Of a DNA stretch of 64,000 bases, positions 7,282 through 15,607 are shown piece after piece. The position numbers and the translations under genes were made by a program. Source of the stretch: Pseudomonadota bacterium (GTDB taxonomy: Bacteria > Pseudomonadota > Gammaproteobacteria > Steroidobacterales > Steroidobacteraceae); assembly GCA_023433705.1 (NCBI GenBank), contig JAEYUC010000022.1, positions 62,001 through 126,000 on the forward strand, in the 5' to 3' direction. The notes under the pieces were generated by a model that saw only the letters and a program-made list of their open reading frames with translations, ran no database searches and was not told where the DNA came from. Positions within the stretch are counted from its first letter, which is position 1. Each line of letters opens with the position of its first letter.

Positions 7282-9651
7282 ATGCAAGCTACCGCCCCGG
7301 ATCCCACCCTCGACGCCGAGTACCTCGACCGCCTGCATGGCTGGTGGCGCGCGGCTAACTATCTCGCCGCGGGCCAGATCTACCTGCTCGACAACCCGCT
7401 GCTGCGCGAACCGCTGACGCTCGCGCACATCAAGCCGCGGCTGCTCGGCCACTGGGGCACGACGCCGGGCCTGAACTTCATCTACGCGCACTTGAACCGC
7501 GTCATCCGCAAGTACGACCTCGACACGCTGTACGTCACCGGCCCGGGACACGGCGGACCTGCGCTGGTCGCCAACGTGTATCTCGAGGGCACCTGGACCG
7601 AGCACTATCCCGACGTCACGGAAGACGTCGAAGGGCTGCGCAAGCTGGTGCGGCAGTTCTCGTTCCCGGGCGGCATCCCGAGTCACGTCGCGCCCGAAGT
7701 GCCGGGCTCGATTCACGAGGGCGGCGAGTTGGGTTACTCGCTGTCGCATGCGTACGGCGCGGCCTTCGACAATCCGCAATTGCTGGTGGCCTGCGTGGTC
7801 GGCGACGGCGAGGCCGAGACGGGCCCGCTCGCGACCGGCTGGCACTCCAACAAATTCCTGAATCCCGCGCGCGATGGCGCGGTGCTGCCGATCCTGCACC
7901 TGAACGGCGCGAAGATCGCCGGGCCCACGGTGCTCGCGCGCATACCGCGCGCTGAGCTCACGGAGCTGATGCGCGGCTACGGACACGAGCCGTTCTACGT
8001 GCAGCACCAACCGGAATTCGCCGCCACTCACCAGCTCATGGCCGTGACGATGGACCAGGTGATCGAGCGAATCCGCGAGATTCAGCGGAAGGCGCGTGCC
8101 GGCGACCGCGAATTGCCTCGCTGGCCGATGATCGTGCTCGACACGCCCAAGGGCTGGACGGGTCCGAAGGATGTCGATGGTGTTCCCGTGGAAGGCACGT
8201 GGCGCTCGCACCAGGTGCCGCTCGCGAAGCTCGCCGAGAAACCCGAACACCTGCGGCAGCTGGAGCAATGGCTGCGCAGTTACAAACCCGAGGAGTTGTT
8301 CACCGGGCAGGGCCGGCTGAGACCCGAGCTCCGCGCGCTCGCGCCCACCGGCACGCGACGCATGGGCGCGAACCCGCACGCGAACGGCGGACTGCTGCTG
8401 CGCAAACTCGACCTGCCCGACTTCCGCGACTACGCGGTCGACGTGCCCGCTCCCGGCGCCGTGCGCGCCGAGGCCACGCGCGTACAGGGCAAGTACCTGC
8501 GCGACGTGATGAAGCGCAATCTCGAATCGCGCAATTTCCGGCTGTTCGCGCCCGACGAGTTCACCTCCAACCGCTGGGACGCAGTGCTCGAGGTGACGAC
8601 TCGCATGTCGATGGCGGACGTACGCCCCACCGACACGGCGCTGTCGCACGAGGGCCGCGTGCTCGAGATGCTGAGCGAGCACCAGTGCGAGGGCTGGCTC
8701 GAAGGCTATCTGCTCACCGGGCGGCACGGATTCTTCAGCTGCTACGAAGCCTTCGTGCACATCGTCGACTCGATGTTCAACCAGCACGCGAAGTGGCTCA
8801 AGGTCTGCAACCAGATCCCGTGGCGCAAGCCCATCGCCTCGCTCAATTACCTCCTGACCTCGCACGTCTGGCGCCAGGATCACAACGGCTTCAGCCACCA
8901 GGATCCGGGCTTCATCGACCACGTGGTCAACAAGAAGGCCGAGATCATCCGCGTCTATCTGCCGCCGGACGCGAACACGCTGCTGTCGGTCACGGACCAC
9001 TGCCTGCGCAGCCGCAACTACGTCAACGTCATCGTCGCGGGCAAGCAGCCGCAGGAGCAGTGGCTCGGGATGGACGACGCGGTCGCGCACTGCGAACGCG
9101 GCATCGGCGAATGGACCTGGGCGGGCACGGATGGCGAGCCGGAAGCGGTGATGGCCTGCGCGGGCGACGTGCCGACGCTCGAAACGCTGGCGGCCGTGAC
9201 GCTGCTGCGCCAGTGGGTTCCGGACATCAAACTACGCGTGATCAACGTGGTGGACCTGATGACGCTGCAGTCGCCACGCCAGCATCCGCACGGGCTCATG
9301 AACGAGGACTTCGACAAGCTGTTCACGCGGGACAAACCCGTGGTGTTCGCGTACCACGGTTACCCGTGGCTCATCCACCGCCTCACCTACGACCGCACCA
9401 ATCACGACAACTTCCACGTGCACGGTTACAAGGAAGAAGGCACCACGACGACGCCTTTCGACATGACCGTGCGCAACGAACTCGACCGCTTTCACCTGGC
9501 GCAGGCGGTGTTCAACCGGGTACCGCGGCTGGCGTCGCGCGCGCCGGCGCTGCGCGAACGCGTCGCGGACCTGCTGCGCCGGCACGGCGAATACATCCGC
9601 GCGCACGGCGAGGACATGCCGGAGATCCGCGACTGGAAATGGCGTAGCTAG
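7282..9651 (+). CDS. xfp: Phosphoketolase (xylulose-5-P / fructose-6-P)
   Basis: A 789-residue thiamine-diphosphate enzyme of full family length. It splits xylulose 5-phosphate or fructose 6-phosphate with phosphate, giving acetyl phosphate and a shorter sugar phosphate. Seen directly: GPGHGGPALVANVYLEGT near residues 93-110, the signature EGGELGYSLSHAYGAAFDNP, and the TPP/Mg motif GDGEAETGPLATGWHSNKF. The C-terminal phosphoketolase domain contains QDHNGFSHQDPGF. It faces a convergent acetate kinase-PduL fusion only 19 bases away; together they would turn sugar phosphates into acetate plus ATP or into acetyl-CoA. Substrate preference cannot be read from the sequence. The ribosome site is weak. 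Confidence 0.95.
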   Translation: MQATAPDPTLDAEYLDRLHGWWRAANYLAAGQIYLLDNPLLREPLTLAHIKPRLLGHWGTTPGLNFIYAHLNRVIRKYDLDTLYVTGPGHGGPALVANVYLEGTWTEHYPDVTEDVEGLRKLVRQFSFPGGIPSHVAPEVPGSIHEGGELGYSLSHAYGAAFDNPQLLVACVVGDGEAETGPLATGWHSNKFLNPARDGAVLPILHLNGAKIAGPTVLARIPRAELTELMRGYGHEPFYVQHQPEFAATHQLMAVTMDQVIERIREIQRKARAGDRELPRWPMIVLDTPKGWTGPKDVDGVPVEGTWRSHQVPLAKLAEKPEHLRQLEQWLRSYKPEELFTGQGRLRPELRALAPTGTRRMGANPHANGGLLLRKLDLPDFRDYAVDVPAPGAVRAEATRVQGKYLRDVMKRNLESRNFRLFAPDEFTSNRWDAVLEVTTRMSMADVRPTDTALSHEGRVLEMLSEHQCEGWLEGYLLTGRHGFFSCYEAFVHIVDSMFNQHAKWLKVCNQIPWRKPIASLNYLLTSHVWRQDHNGFSHQDPGFIDHVVNKKAEIIRVYLPPDANTLLSVTDHCLRSRNYVNVIVAGKQPQEQWLGMDDAVAHCERGIGEWTWAGTDGEPEAVMACAGDVPTLETLAAVTLLRQWVPDIKLRVINVVDLMTLQSPRQHPHGLMNEDFDKLFTRDKPVVFAYHGYPWLIHRLTYDRTNHDNFHVHGYKEEGTTTTPFDMTVRNELDRFHLAQAVFNRVPRLASRAPALRERVADLLRRHGEYIRAHGEDMPEIRDWKWRS

Positions 9652-9670
9652 TCGGCCGCGCCGGCCCGGG

Positions 9671-11386
9671 CTAGACGAGAATTTCGCCCGTCATGCCGCG
9701 TTCGATGCCCGCGGCGTTGGCCTCGTCGGTGTCGAGATGCAGCTCCAGCGTGAAGTCGGGCGACACGCGCACCGTCACGTCGTTGAAGGTGAGATCGCGG
9801 CCATCGCTGTCGATGCGCACCGCGACGTTCGCATGGTCGGCGAGCCCGAGCCGCGCGGCATCGGCCGTACTCATGTGGATGTGGCGACGCGCGCAGACCA
9901 CGCCGTGCTCGAGTTTCACGCTGCCGTTCGGACCTTCCAGCGTGATGCCGGGAGTATTGGCCAGATCGCCCGAAACGCGCACCGGAGCGTCGATGCCGAG
10001 CACGAATTCGTCGCTGCGCGAGATCTCGACCTGGTCCTGCTTGCGCGGTGGTCCCATGACGCGCACGTTTTCGATGCGCCCGCGCGGGCCGACCAGCGTG
10101 ACCGTCTCCTGCGCGGAGAACTGGCCGCGTTGCGACAGGTCGACGCGCGGCTTGAGTGTGTAGCCGGCGCCGAACAGTTTCTCGATCGAAGCCGGCGACA
10201 GGTGCGCATGGCGCGCGGAGATTCCGATGGGCACGCGGCGGTCCGTCTCGCGACGCGGCGTTTGAAGCAGCGCCGCGGCCGCGTTCGCCATGGCCGCCTC
10301 TTCGTCGGCGCGCACCACCAGCAGCGCGACGCGGCTGCCCTCATCGGAGATCGGCGTGACGGGCCGCGCCGCGTCGGGGCGCGCATCCGCATTGCGGTCG
10401 TCGTCGAGCCGCGCGCCGAGGAAATCCAGCCGCTGCAGCACGCGATTGCGCACCAGCGCGCTGTTCTCGCCGATGCCGCCGGTGAACGCGATCGCGTCGA
10501 CGCCGCCCATGATGGCCGCGTAGGCGCCGATGTACTTGCGTACGCGGTGCGAGTAGATAGCCAGCGCGCGCCGGCAAGTCTCGTCGCCGGCGGCGGCGCG
10601 GTCCTCGATGTCGCGCATGTCGTGGGATCCGGCGAGACCCTGCAAGCCGGACTCGCGGTTGAGCACCTCGTCGAGGCGCGCCGCGTCGAAGCCGGGCGCG
10701 CGCAGCAGGTGCAACAAGACGCCCGGATCCACGTCGCCGCCGCGCGTGCCCATCACGAGCCCCTCGAGCGGCGTCATGCCCATGCTGGTTTCGACGCTGC
10801 GGCCGTACTCGATGGCCGTGACACTCGCGCCGTTGCCGAGGTGGCAGGACACGATGCGCAGGTCCTGCGGCGCGCGGCCGAGGAAACGCGCGGCCGCGTG
10901 CATCACGTGTTCGTGGTTGATGCCGTGGAATCCGAAACGGCGCACGCCGTGTTTCTCGGCCAGTTCGCGCGGCAACGCGTATTCACGCGCACGCGGCGGC
11001 AGGGTCGAGTGGAAAGAGGTGTCGAACACCGCCAGGTGCGGCACGGACAGGCGCTGGCGCGCGAGCTCGAGCGCGGCCAGCGCGGGCGGATTGTGCAGCG
11101 GCGCGAGCGCGCCCAGTTGCGCGATGCGAGCGAACACCTCATCGGTCACTAACACGGGCGCGGCGAACTCGGCACCGCCATGCACGATGCGATGCGCGGC
11201 GGCCTCGGGTTGTTTGTCCGCCGGGACCTCGCGTGCCAGCGCATCGAGCACCTGCGCCATCGCGGCCGCCTGCCCATCCCCTGCGATCCGCTCCACGCGT
11301 TTGTCGAACAACGTCGTTCCGGCGGCGCTGTCGATCAGCGCACATTTGAGAGAAGAGCTGCCGCAGTTGATGGAAAGGATGCGCAT
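9671..11386 (-). CDS. ackA: Acetate kinase fused to PduL-type phosphotransacylase
   Basis: A 571-residue two-enzyme fusion. Residues 1 to about 375 are acetate kinase: N-terminal ILSINCGSSSLK, FGFHGINHEHV, MGTRGGDVDPG and FTGGIGEN. After a short linker, residues from about 385 to the end match PduL: VPIGISARHAHLS, LSQRGQFSAQETVTLVGPRG, CARRHIHMS and LHLDTDEANA. These include the zinc-binding histidine motifs of both PduL half-domains. AckA makes ATP from acetyl phosphate; PduL exchanges it with CoA. The fusion could therefore send acetyl phosphate from the adjacent phosphoketolase in either direction. No frameshift or stop separates the parts. No encapsulation peptide typical of microcompartment PduL was noticed. 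A candidate FixJ-like motif lies upstream. Confidence 0.93.
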   Translation of the reverse strand: MRILSINCGSSSLKCALIDSAAGTTLFDKRVERIAGDGQAAAMAQVLDALAREVPADKQPEAAAHRIVHGGAEFAAPVLVTDEVFARIAQLGALAPLHNPPALAALELARQRLSVPHLAVFDTSFHSTLPPRAREYALPRELAEKHGVRRFGFHGINHEHVMHAAARFLGRAPQDLRIVSCHLGNGASVTAIEYGRSVETSMGMTPLEGLVMGTRGGDVDPGVLLHLLRAPGFDAARLDEVLNRESGLQGLAGSHDMRDIEDRAAAGDETCRRALAIYSHRVRKYIGAYAAIMGGVDAIAFTGGIGENSALVRNRVLQRLDFLGARLDDDRNADARPDAARPVTPISDEGSRVALLVVRADEEAAMANAAAALLQTPRRETDRRVPIGISARHAHLSPASIEKLFGAGYTLKPRVDLSQRGQFSAQETVTLVGPRGRIENVRVMGPPRKQDQVEISRSDEFVLGIDAPVRVSGDLANTPGITLEGPNGSVKLEHGVVCARRHIHMSTADAARLGLADHANVAVRIDSDGRDLTFNDVTVRVSPDFTLELHLDTDEANAAGIERGMTGEILV

Positions 11387-11420
11387 GGTTAGACCTCGCC
11401 ATGCTGCCGCGCCCCGCGCG

Positions 11421-11440
11421 CATACGCAACACTACGTACC
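11421..11440. promoter_or_regulatory. TACGCA/ACTACG motif between ackA-pduL and nirK
   Basis: ATACGCA followed two bases later by ACTACGTA lies 35-55 bases before the ackA-pduL start. On the gene's own strand it reads TACGTAGTGTTGCGTATG. The TACGTAG word resembles rhizobial FixJ sites of the GTAG-TTTCCC type. It belongs to a set of similar motifs described in the findings. Confidence 0.4.
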
Positions 11441-11483
11441 CGGATACGCCCTTCGTGCGCAGTGTTGCTGATCCCCGCCACAC

Positions 11484-11497
11484 CTGATCTGCATCAA
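11484..11497. promoter_or_regulatory. FNR-type box upstream of nirK
   Basis: CTGAT-CTGC-ATCAA matches the FNR consensus at nine of ten half-site positions. The centre lies about 61 bases before the nirK ATG, placing a class II start of transcription near 11532 with a 20-base leader. Anaerobic activation of nirK by FNR or a Dnr-like relative is expected from this geometry. Confidence 0.8.
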
Positions 11498-11551
11498 TGT
11501 GTCGCCCACGCCTCGGGATCACCATTACCGCAGGCAAACAAAGGGATCATG

Positions 11552-13030
11552 ATGAACAAGTGGATAGTGATCGTGATGGCGGCGCTGCTCGCGTCCTGTG
11601 GCGGCGCTCCCGATGCAACGAAAGCCGACACCGGCGGCTCGCGCAAGGGCGACTTCGGCCCCCCGCAGGGCGAGCCGATTCACGCGGTGCTCACGAGCCC
11701 GCCGCACGTGCCACCGGCGACGAACCGCAAGCACCCCGCGAAAGTCATCGTGGAGCTCGAGGTGGTCGAGGTCGACAAGGAAATCGCCGAGGGCGTGACC
11801 TACACGTTCTGGACCTTCGGCGGCACGGTGCCCGGCAGCTTCATCCGCGTGCGCCAGGGCGACACCGTCGAGTTCCATCTCAAGAATCATCCCAGCAGCA
11901 AGATGCCGCACAACATCGACCTGCACGGCGTGACCGGCCCAGGCGGTGGCGCGGCCTCGAGCTTCACCGCGCCGGGTCATCGAACCCAGTTCACGTTCAA
12001 GGCGCTGAACCAGGGAATCTACGTCTACCACTGCGCCACCGCGCCTGTCGGCATGCACGTCGCGAACGGCATGTACGGCCTCATCCTGGTCGAGCCGCCC
12101 GAAGGGCTGCCGCCGGTCGACGCCGAGTACTACGTGATGCAGGGCGACTTCTACACGGTCGGCAAGTACCGCGAGAAGGGCCATCAGCCCTTCGACATGC
12201 AGAAGGCGATCGACGAGAACGCGACCTACGTGCTGTTCAACGGCTCCGAGTCCGCGCTCACGGGGCCCAACGCACTCAAGGCGAACACCAACCAGAACGT
12301 GCGCCTGTACGTCGGCAACGGCGGCCCGAACCTCGCGTCCAGCTTCCACGTGATCGGCGAGATCTTCGATCGCGTGCAGTACGAGGGCGGCACGCGTGTG
12401 CAGGAAAACGTGCAGACGACGCTGATCCCGCCGGGCGGCGCGGCCATCGTCGAGTTCCACACGGAGGTCCCCGGCAACTACGTGCTGGTCGATCACGCGA
12501 TCTTCCGCGCGTTCAACAAGGGTGCGCTGGCGTTGATGGAAGTGACCGGCGAGCAGCGGCCCGAGATCTATTCCGGCAAGCAGGTCGACGAGATGTACGT
12601 CGGCGACAAGCTGGTCAGCGCGGCGCCGGTGGCGGCCGCGGTCGCGGCCGGCGCGGCCGGCACGCTGACGCTCGAGCAGCAGGCCAAGGCGGGTGAAGTG
12701 CTCTTCAAGGGCACCTGCTCCGCCTGCCACCAGGACCAGGGCCAGGGCATCCCGGGCGTGTTCCCGCCGCTCGCGAAGTCCGACTACCTGATGGCCGACC
12801 ACAAGCGCGCGATCGGCATCGTGCTGAACGGCCTGTCCGGCAAGATCAAGGTCAACGGCCAGGAGTACGACTCCGTGATGCCGCCGATGAGCCAGCTCAA
12901 CGACGACGAGATCGCGAACATCCTCACCTTCGCGATGAACAGCTGGGGCAACGAGAACGGCGCGGTCACGGCCGAGCAGGTGAAGGAAGTCCGCGCGACC
13001 ACCAAGCGTACCGAGGGCGCGGCGCACTGA
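11552..13030 (+). CDS. nirK: Copper nitrite reductase with C-terminal cytochrome c domain (lipoprotein)
   Basis: NirK reduces nitrite to NO. From ATG 11552 (11549 is an alternative; AAAGGGA lies just upstream) the protein has 492 residues, longer than classical NirK because a haem domain is added. The N terminus has a lipobox ending LLASC with C16, so membrane anchoring is predicted. The cupredoxin domains show copper ligand candidates H120, H160-C161, H169 and M174 (type 1), and H125 and H315 (type 2), with SFHVIGE at 264-270. An Ala-rich linker near 357-370 leads to a cytochrome c domain with CSACH at 389-393 and a downstream VMPPM methionine. The fused haem probably receives electrons directly. 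nirV and a Sco gene follow, and an FNR-type box precedes it. Confidence 0.95.
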   Translation: MNKWIVIVMAALLASCGGAPDATKADTGGSRKGDFGPPQGEPIHAVLTSPPHVPPATNRKHPAKVIVELEVVEVDKEIAEGVTYTFWTFGGTVPGSFIRVRQGDTVEFHLKNHPSSKMPHNIDLHGVTGPGGGAASSFTAPGHRTQFTFKALNQGIYVYHCATAPVGMHVANGMYGLILVEPPEGLPPVDAEYYVMQGDFYTVGKYREKGHQPFDMQKAIDENATYVLFNGSESALTGPNALKANTNQNVRLYVGNGGPNLASSFHVIGEIFDRVQYEGGTRVQENVQTTLIPPGGAAIVEFHTEVPGNYVLVDHAIFRAFNKGALALMEVTGEQRPEIYSGKQVDEMYVGDKLVSAAPVAAAVAAGAAGTLTLEQQAKAGEVLFKGTCSACHQDQGQGIPGVFPPLAKSDYLMADHKRAIGIVLNGLSGKIKVNGQEYDSVMPPMSQLNDDEIANILTFAMNSWGNENGAVTAEQVKEVRATTKRTEGAAH

Positions 13031-13040
13031 GGCCCTGACC

Positions 13041-13862
13041 ATGAAGTCGCTGCGCCTCTGGAAATGGGTGTATGGCATCGCCGTCGCGATCCTGATGTTG
13101 CAGATGGTCGCGGCGGCGCCCGCCGCGACGACACCCATTTCGAAGGGACCGGACGAGGCGCAGGCCAGCCTGCCGGGCGGCAGGTTCGCGACGGTCCTGC
13201 CGCCGGCTCCCGAGGTGAAGTCGGTCGACGTCGCGCCGTTCAGGCTGGATAGAACGTTGGTCACGAACGCGGAGTTCGCGCGGTTCGTGAAGGCGCATCC
13301 CGAGTGGCGCCGCGACCGCGTCGCGCGGCTGTTCGGCGACGACAAGTTTCTCGCGCACTGGGAATCGGCCACGCAACCCGGCGCCACCGTCGCGAAGCAG
13401 CCGGTGACCCAGGTGAGCTGGTTCGCCGCGAATGCATACTGCGAGGCGCGCGGCGCCCGCCTGCCCGGCTGGTACGAATGGGAGTTCGCGGCCGCCGCGA
13501 GCGAAACGGCGCCGGACGCGCGCAACGATCCCGCCTGGCGCCAGCGCATCCTCGCCTGGTATTCCAGTTCGGCGCGCGGCGCCCTGCCGCCCGCCGGCGC
13601 GTCGCCGCCTAACTATTACGGCGTGCGCGATCTGCACGGCGTCGCCTGGGAGTGGGTCGAGGATGCCGGCAGCATGCTGACGAGCGACGACGGCCGCGAA
13701 CAGGGCGACGGCAGCAACCGTTTCTGCGGCGTCGGCGCCGCGAGCTTCGAGCAGAAGGAGAATTACGCCATGCTGATGCGGATCGCGATGTTGTCGAGCA
13801 TGAAGGCGGCGTATACGTCGTCCTCCATGTCGTTCCGCTGCGCGGCGGGAGAACGGAAATGA
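13041..13862 (+). CDS. nirV: NirV-like protein (formylglycine-generating-enzyme fold)
   Basis: A 273-residue exported protein with an N-terminal hydrophobic signal, then an FGE-sulfatase/SUMF1-type domain. Recognisable pieces are PFRLDRTLVTNAEFARFV, QPVTQVSWFAANAYCEARGARLPGWYEWEFAA, NYYGVRDLHGVAWEWVED and the terminal SSMSFRCA. NirV homologues commonly follow nirK in denitrifiers; the exact task is unknown, with cofactor maturation of NirK usually suggested. It lies 10 bases after nirK and overlaps the Sco gene by four bases (ATGA), so the three are probably one operon. Whether FGE-type catalysis is kept cannot be decided; I call the fold, not the reaction. Confidence 0.85.
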   Translation: MKSLRLWKWVYGIAVAILMLQMVAAAPAATTPISKGPDEAQASLPGGRFATVLPPAPEVKSVDVAPFRLDRTLVTNAEFARFVKAHPEWRRDRVARLFGDDKFLAHWESATQPGATVAKQPVTQVSWFAANAYCEARGARLPGWYEWEFAAAASETAPDARNDPAWRQRILAWYSSSARGALPPAGASPPNYYGVRDLHGVAWEWVEDAGSMLTSDDGREQGDGSNRFCGVGAASFEQKENYAMLMRIAMLSSMKAAYTSSSMSFRCAAGERK

Positions 13863-14419
13863 AGCGACTCGCGCACAGGGCAATGGCGGCGCTTGCGGTA
13901 CTGGCGTTCGGCGGATGGGCGGCCGCCGCGGACACGAATACCCCGACGTCCATCTACCACCTCGAGGCGCCGCTGCGCAGCCAGGACGGGCGCGCGATCG
14001 GGCTCGACGTGTTCCGGGGTCGTCCGGTCCTGATCACGATGTTCTACGGTAGCTGCCCGATGGCCTGCCCGCTCATCATCGATACGCTGCGCGCGGTCGA
14101 GCGCGACCTCGGTGCGCAGCAGCGCGCCGACCTGCGCGTGCTGATGATCTCGATCGACCCGGAGCGCGATACGCCGCAGGCGCTGGCCGAGCTCGCCAGG
14201 ATCCGGCGCATCGACACCGCGCGCTGGACGCTGGCGCAGGCTGACGAAGCCGACGTGCGCAAGATCGCCGCGACGCTCGGCATCCAATACCGGGAGTTGC
14301 CTAATGGCGAATTCAGCCATGCGTCGATCATCACGATGCTGAACGAAAAGGGTGAGATCGTGGTACAGAGCGCCGAGCTCGGTCGCGTGGATCCGAAGCT
14401 GCTCGCGGCGCTGCGCTGA
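13859..14419 (+). CDS. SCO1/SenC-type copper chaperone
   Basis: A 186-residue thioredoxin-fold protein with an N-terminal signal or anchor (residues 3-24). The copper-binding CPMAC (C-X3-C) lies in FYGSCPMACPL, and a downstream FSHASII supplies the expected histidine. Sco proteins deliver or reduce copper for CuA and related centres. Its position at the end of nirK-nirV suggests service to the copper nitrite reductase, although the nearby oxidase operon is another possible client. The ATG overlaps the nirV stop. The family assignment is firm; the client is inferred. Confidence 0.9.
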   Translation: MKRLAHRAMAALAVLAFGGWAAAADTNTPTSIYHLEAPLRSQDGRAIGLDVFRGRPVLITMFYGSCPMACPLIIDTLRAVERDLGAQQRADLRVLMISIDPERDTPQALAELARIRRIDTARWTLAQADEADVRKIAATLGIQYRELPNGEFSHASIITMLNEKGEIVVQSAELGRVDPKLLAALR

Positions 14420-14447
14420 CGTACAGTCCCGGTAGTAAGGAGAGCCT

Positions 14448-15392
14448 ATGTCGAACCGTCGTGTCCTGTTCGCCGTGCGCGATCCCGCGAACGTCCTGCC
14501 GTCCAGCCTCGCGAAGGCCATCCAGGTCGCGCGCGGCCTCGGCGCCTCGCTCGAGCTGTACCACGTATTGACCGACACGCTGATCGTCGACCTGTCGCGT
14601 TACGAACACGACGTGGCGGACTCGCTGCGCGACCGCGTGGAAAACGAGGCGCGCGCGCCGCTCGAGCGCATGTGCGCCACGGCGCGCAAACATGGCGTGA
14701 CGGCCGAGTGCACGGTCGAGTGGAACTATCCACCGCACGAGGCGATCGTGCGCCGCGCGGCGGAGACCTGCGCCGAACTCATCGTCGCGGATCGTCACAA
14801 GGGCGCCCGCGCGTTCTTCATCACCCAAACCGACTTCGAGCTGCTGCGTATGTGCCCGGTGCCGGTGCTGCTGCTCAGGAGCACGAAGCCGTACCGACGG
14901 CCGAAGCTGCTCGCGGCGGTCGATCCGTCCCACGCGCACGCGAAGACCGCGAAGCTCGACTCATACATCCTGTCGGCCGCCGAGCGCCTGGCCAACGGGC
15001 TGCGCGGCAGCCTGCACGTTGCGCACGCCAATCACCCGTCGATCGTCGGGCTCAACGTCGACGCGGCGGCGAAGCGGGCAGCGACCCAATGGACCGTGCC
15101 GACCCTCGCGGAGCTGCAGGAACAGGGACGCCAGGCTTTCGAGGAATTCCTCGCCGACGTCGAGGTGCCGCGCAAGCGCACTCACCTGCTCGAAGGAAAT
15201 CCGGTGAAAGCGATCCCGAAGCTCGCGAAAGAGCTGAAGGCCGGCATCGTGGTCATGGGCGCTGTCTCGCGCTCGGGCCTCGAGCGCGTGTTCATCGGCA
15301 ACACGGCGGAGCGCGTGCTGAATTCGCTGCCCTGCGACGTCCTCGTCGTCAGGGCCGCGAATGGGGACAGATCTATTTATCGACGATCCTGA
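14448..15392 (+). CDS. Tandem universal stress protein (UspE-like)
   Basis: A 314-residue protein with two Usp domains. The second ends with the nucleotide-site type motif GAVSRSGLERVFIGNTAERVL and LPCDVLVV. It is a clear paralogue of the Usp at 30468 (shared NYPPHEAI/DYPPHEAI, MGAVSRSGL, FIGNTAERVL). Such proteins are induced by hypoxia and stasis; the mechanism is usually unknown. A good AAGGAG precedes the ATG at 14448. The last ten residues (NGDRSIYRRS) and the stop codon are encoded by the first copy of the repeat cluster at 15360, so the native C-terminus has been replaced or extended by the repeat. Confidence 0.9.
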   Translation: MSNRRVLFAVRDPANVLPSSLAKAIQVARGLGASLELYHVLTDTLIVDLSRYEHDVADSLRDRVENEARAPLERMCATARKHGVTAECTVEWNYPPHEAIVRRAAETCAELIVADRHKGARAFFITQTDFELLRMCPVPVLLLRSTKPYRRPKLLAAVDPSHAHAKTAKLDSYILSAAERLANGLRGSLHVAHANHPSIVGLNVDAAAKRAATQWTVPTLAELQEQGRQAFEEFLADVEVPRKRTHLLEGNPVKAIPKLAKELKAGIVVMGAVSRSGLERVFIGNTAERVLNSLPCDVLVVRAANGDRSIYRRS

Positions 15393-15472
15393 ATGGGGAC
15401 TGATTTATTTATCGACGATGATTTTTATCGTCGATAAATAAATCTGTCCCCATTTCTTCAATCTGTCCCCAA
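15360..15472. repeat. REP-like cluster: direct and inverted copies of a 28-bp unit
   Basis: A 28-bp unit beginning AATGGGGACAGAT and ending ATTTATCGACGAT occurs at 15360-15387 and 15392-15419 in direct orientation, and at 15427-15454 inverted, each differing by at most two bases. A partial inverted copy (AATCTGTCCCCAATT) follows at 15459-15473. The middle pair forms a 28-bp stem with a 7-base loop that could act as a bidirectional terminator between the convergent usp and ccoS genes. AT-rich composition contrasts with the surroundings. It resembles elements mobilised by REP-associated transposases. Confidence 0.85.
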
Positions 15473-15607
15473 TTCTTCGTCGAAGATCGACCGGCCTTGC
15501 TCCTCGAGATCCTCGTACTGGCCCGAGTCGATCGCCCAGAACAGCGCCCAGACCGCGAGTGCGAACACTCCGAGGCCGAGCACGACGAGCAGATAGCTGA
15601 TGCTCAT
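15458..15607 (-). CDS. ccoS: cbb3 oxidase maturation protein CcoS
   Basis: A 49-residue single-helix protein beginning MSISYLLVVLGLGVFALAVWALFWAI, followed by the acidic DSGQYEDLEEQGRSIF typical of CcoS. CcoS is needed for putting haem and copper into cbb3 oxidase. The ATG overlaps the ccoI stop (ATGA), so it is the last gene of the cco operon. The final residues (ELGTD) and the stop codon come from the partial REP-like unit, the second gene end reshaped by this repeat. Confidence 0.9.
   Translation of the reverse strand: MSISYLLVVLGLGVFALAVWALFWAIDSGQYEDLEEQGRSIFDEELGTD

Noticed and set aside
7168..9090. Upstream extension of the cation-ATPase frame to about 1594 residues
   Set aside because: The added part runs antisense through xfp, a full-length phosphoketolase, and has low-complexity Arg/Val/Ala-rich sequence without homology.
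11525..13549. Open frame of about 674 codons antisense to nirK and nirV
   Set aside because: Shadow frame; nirK and nirV motifs are complete.
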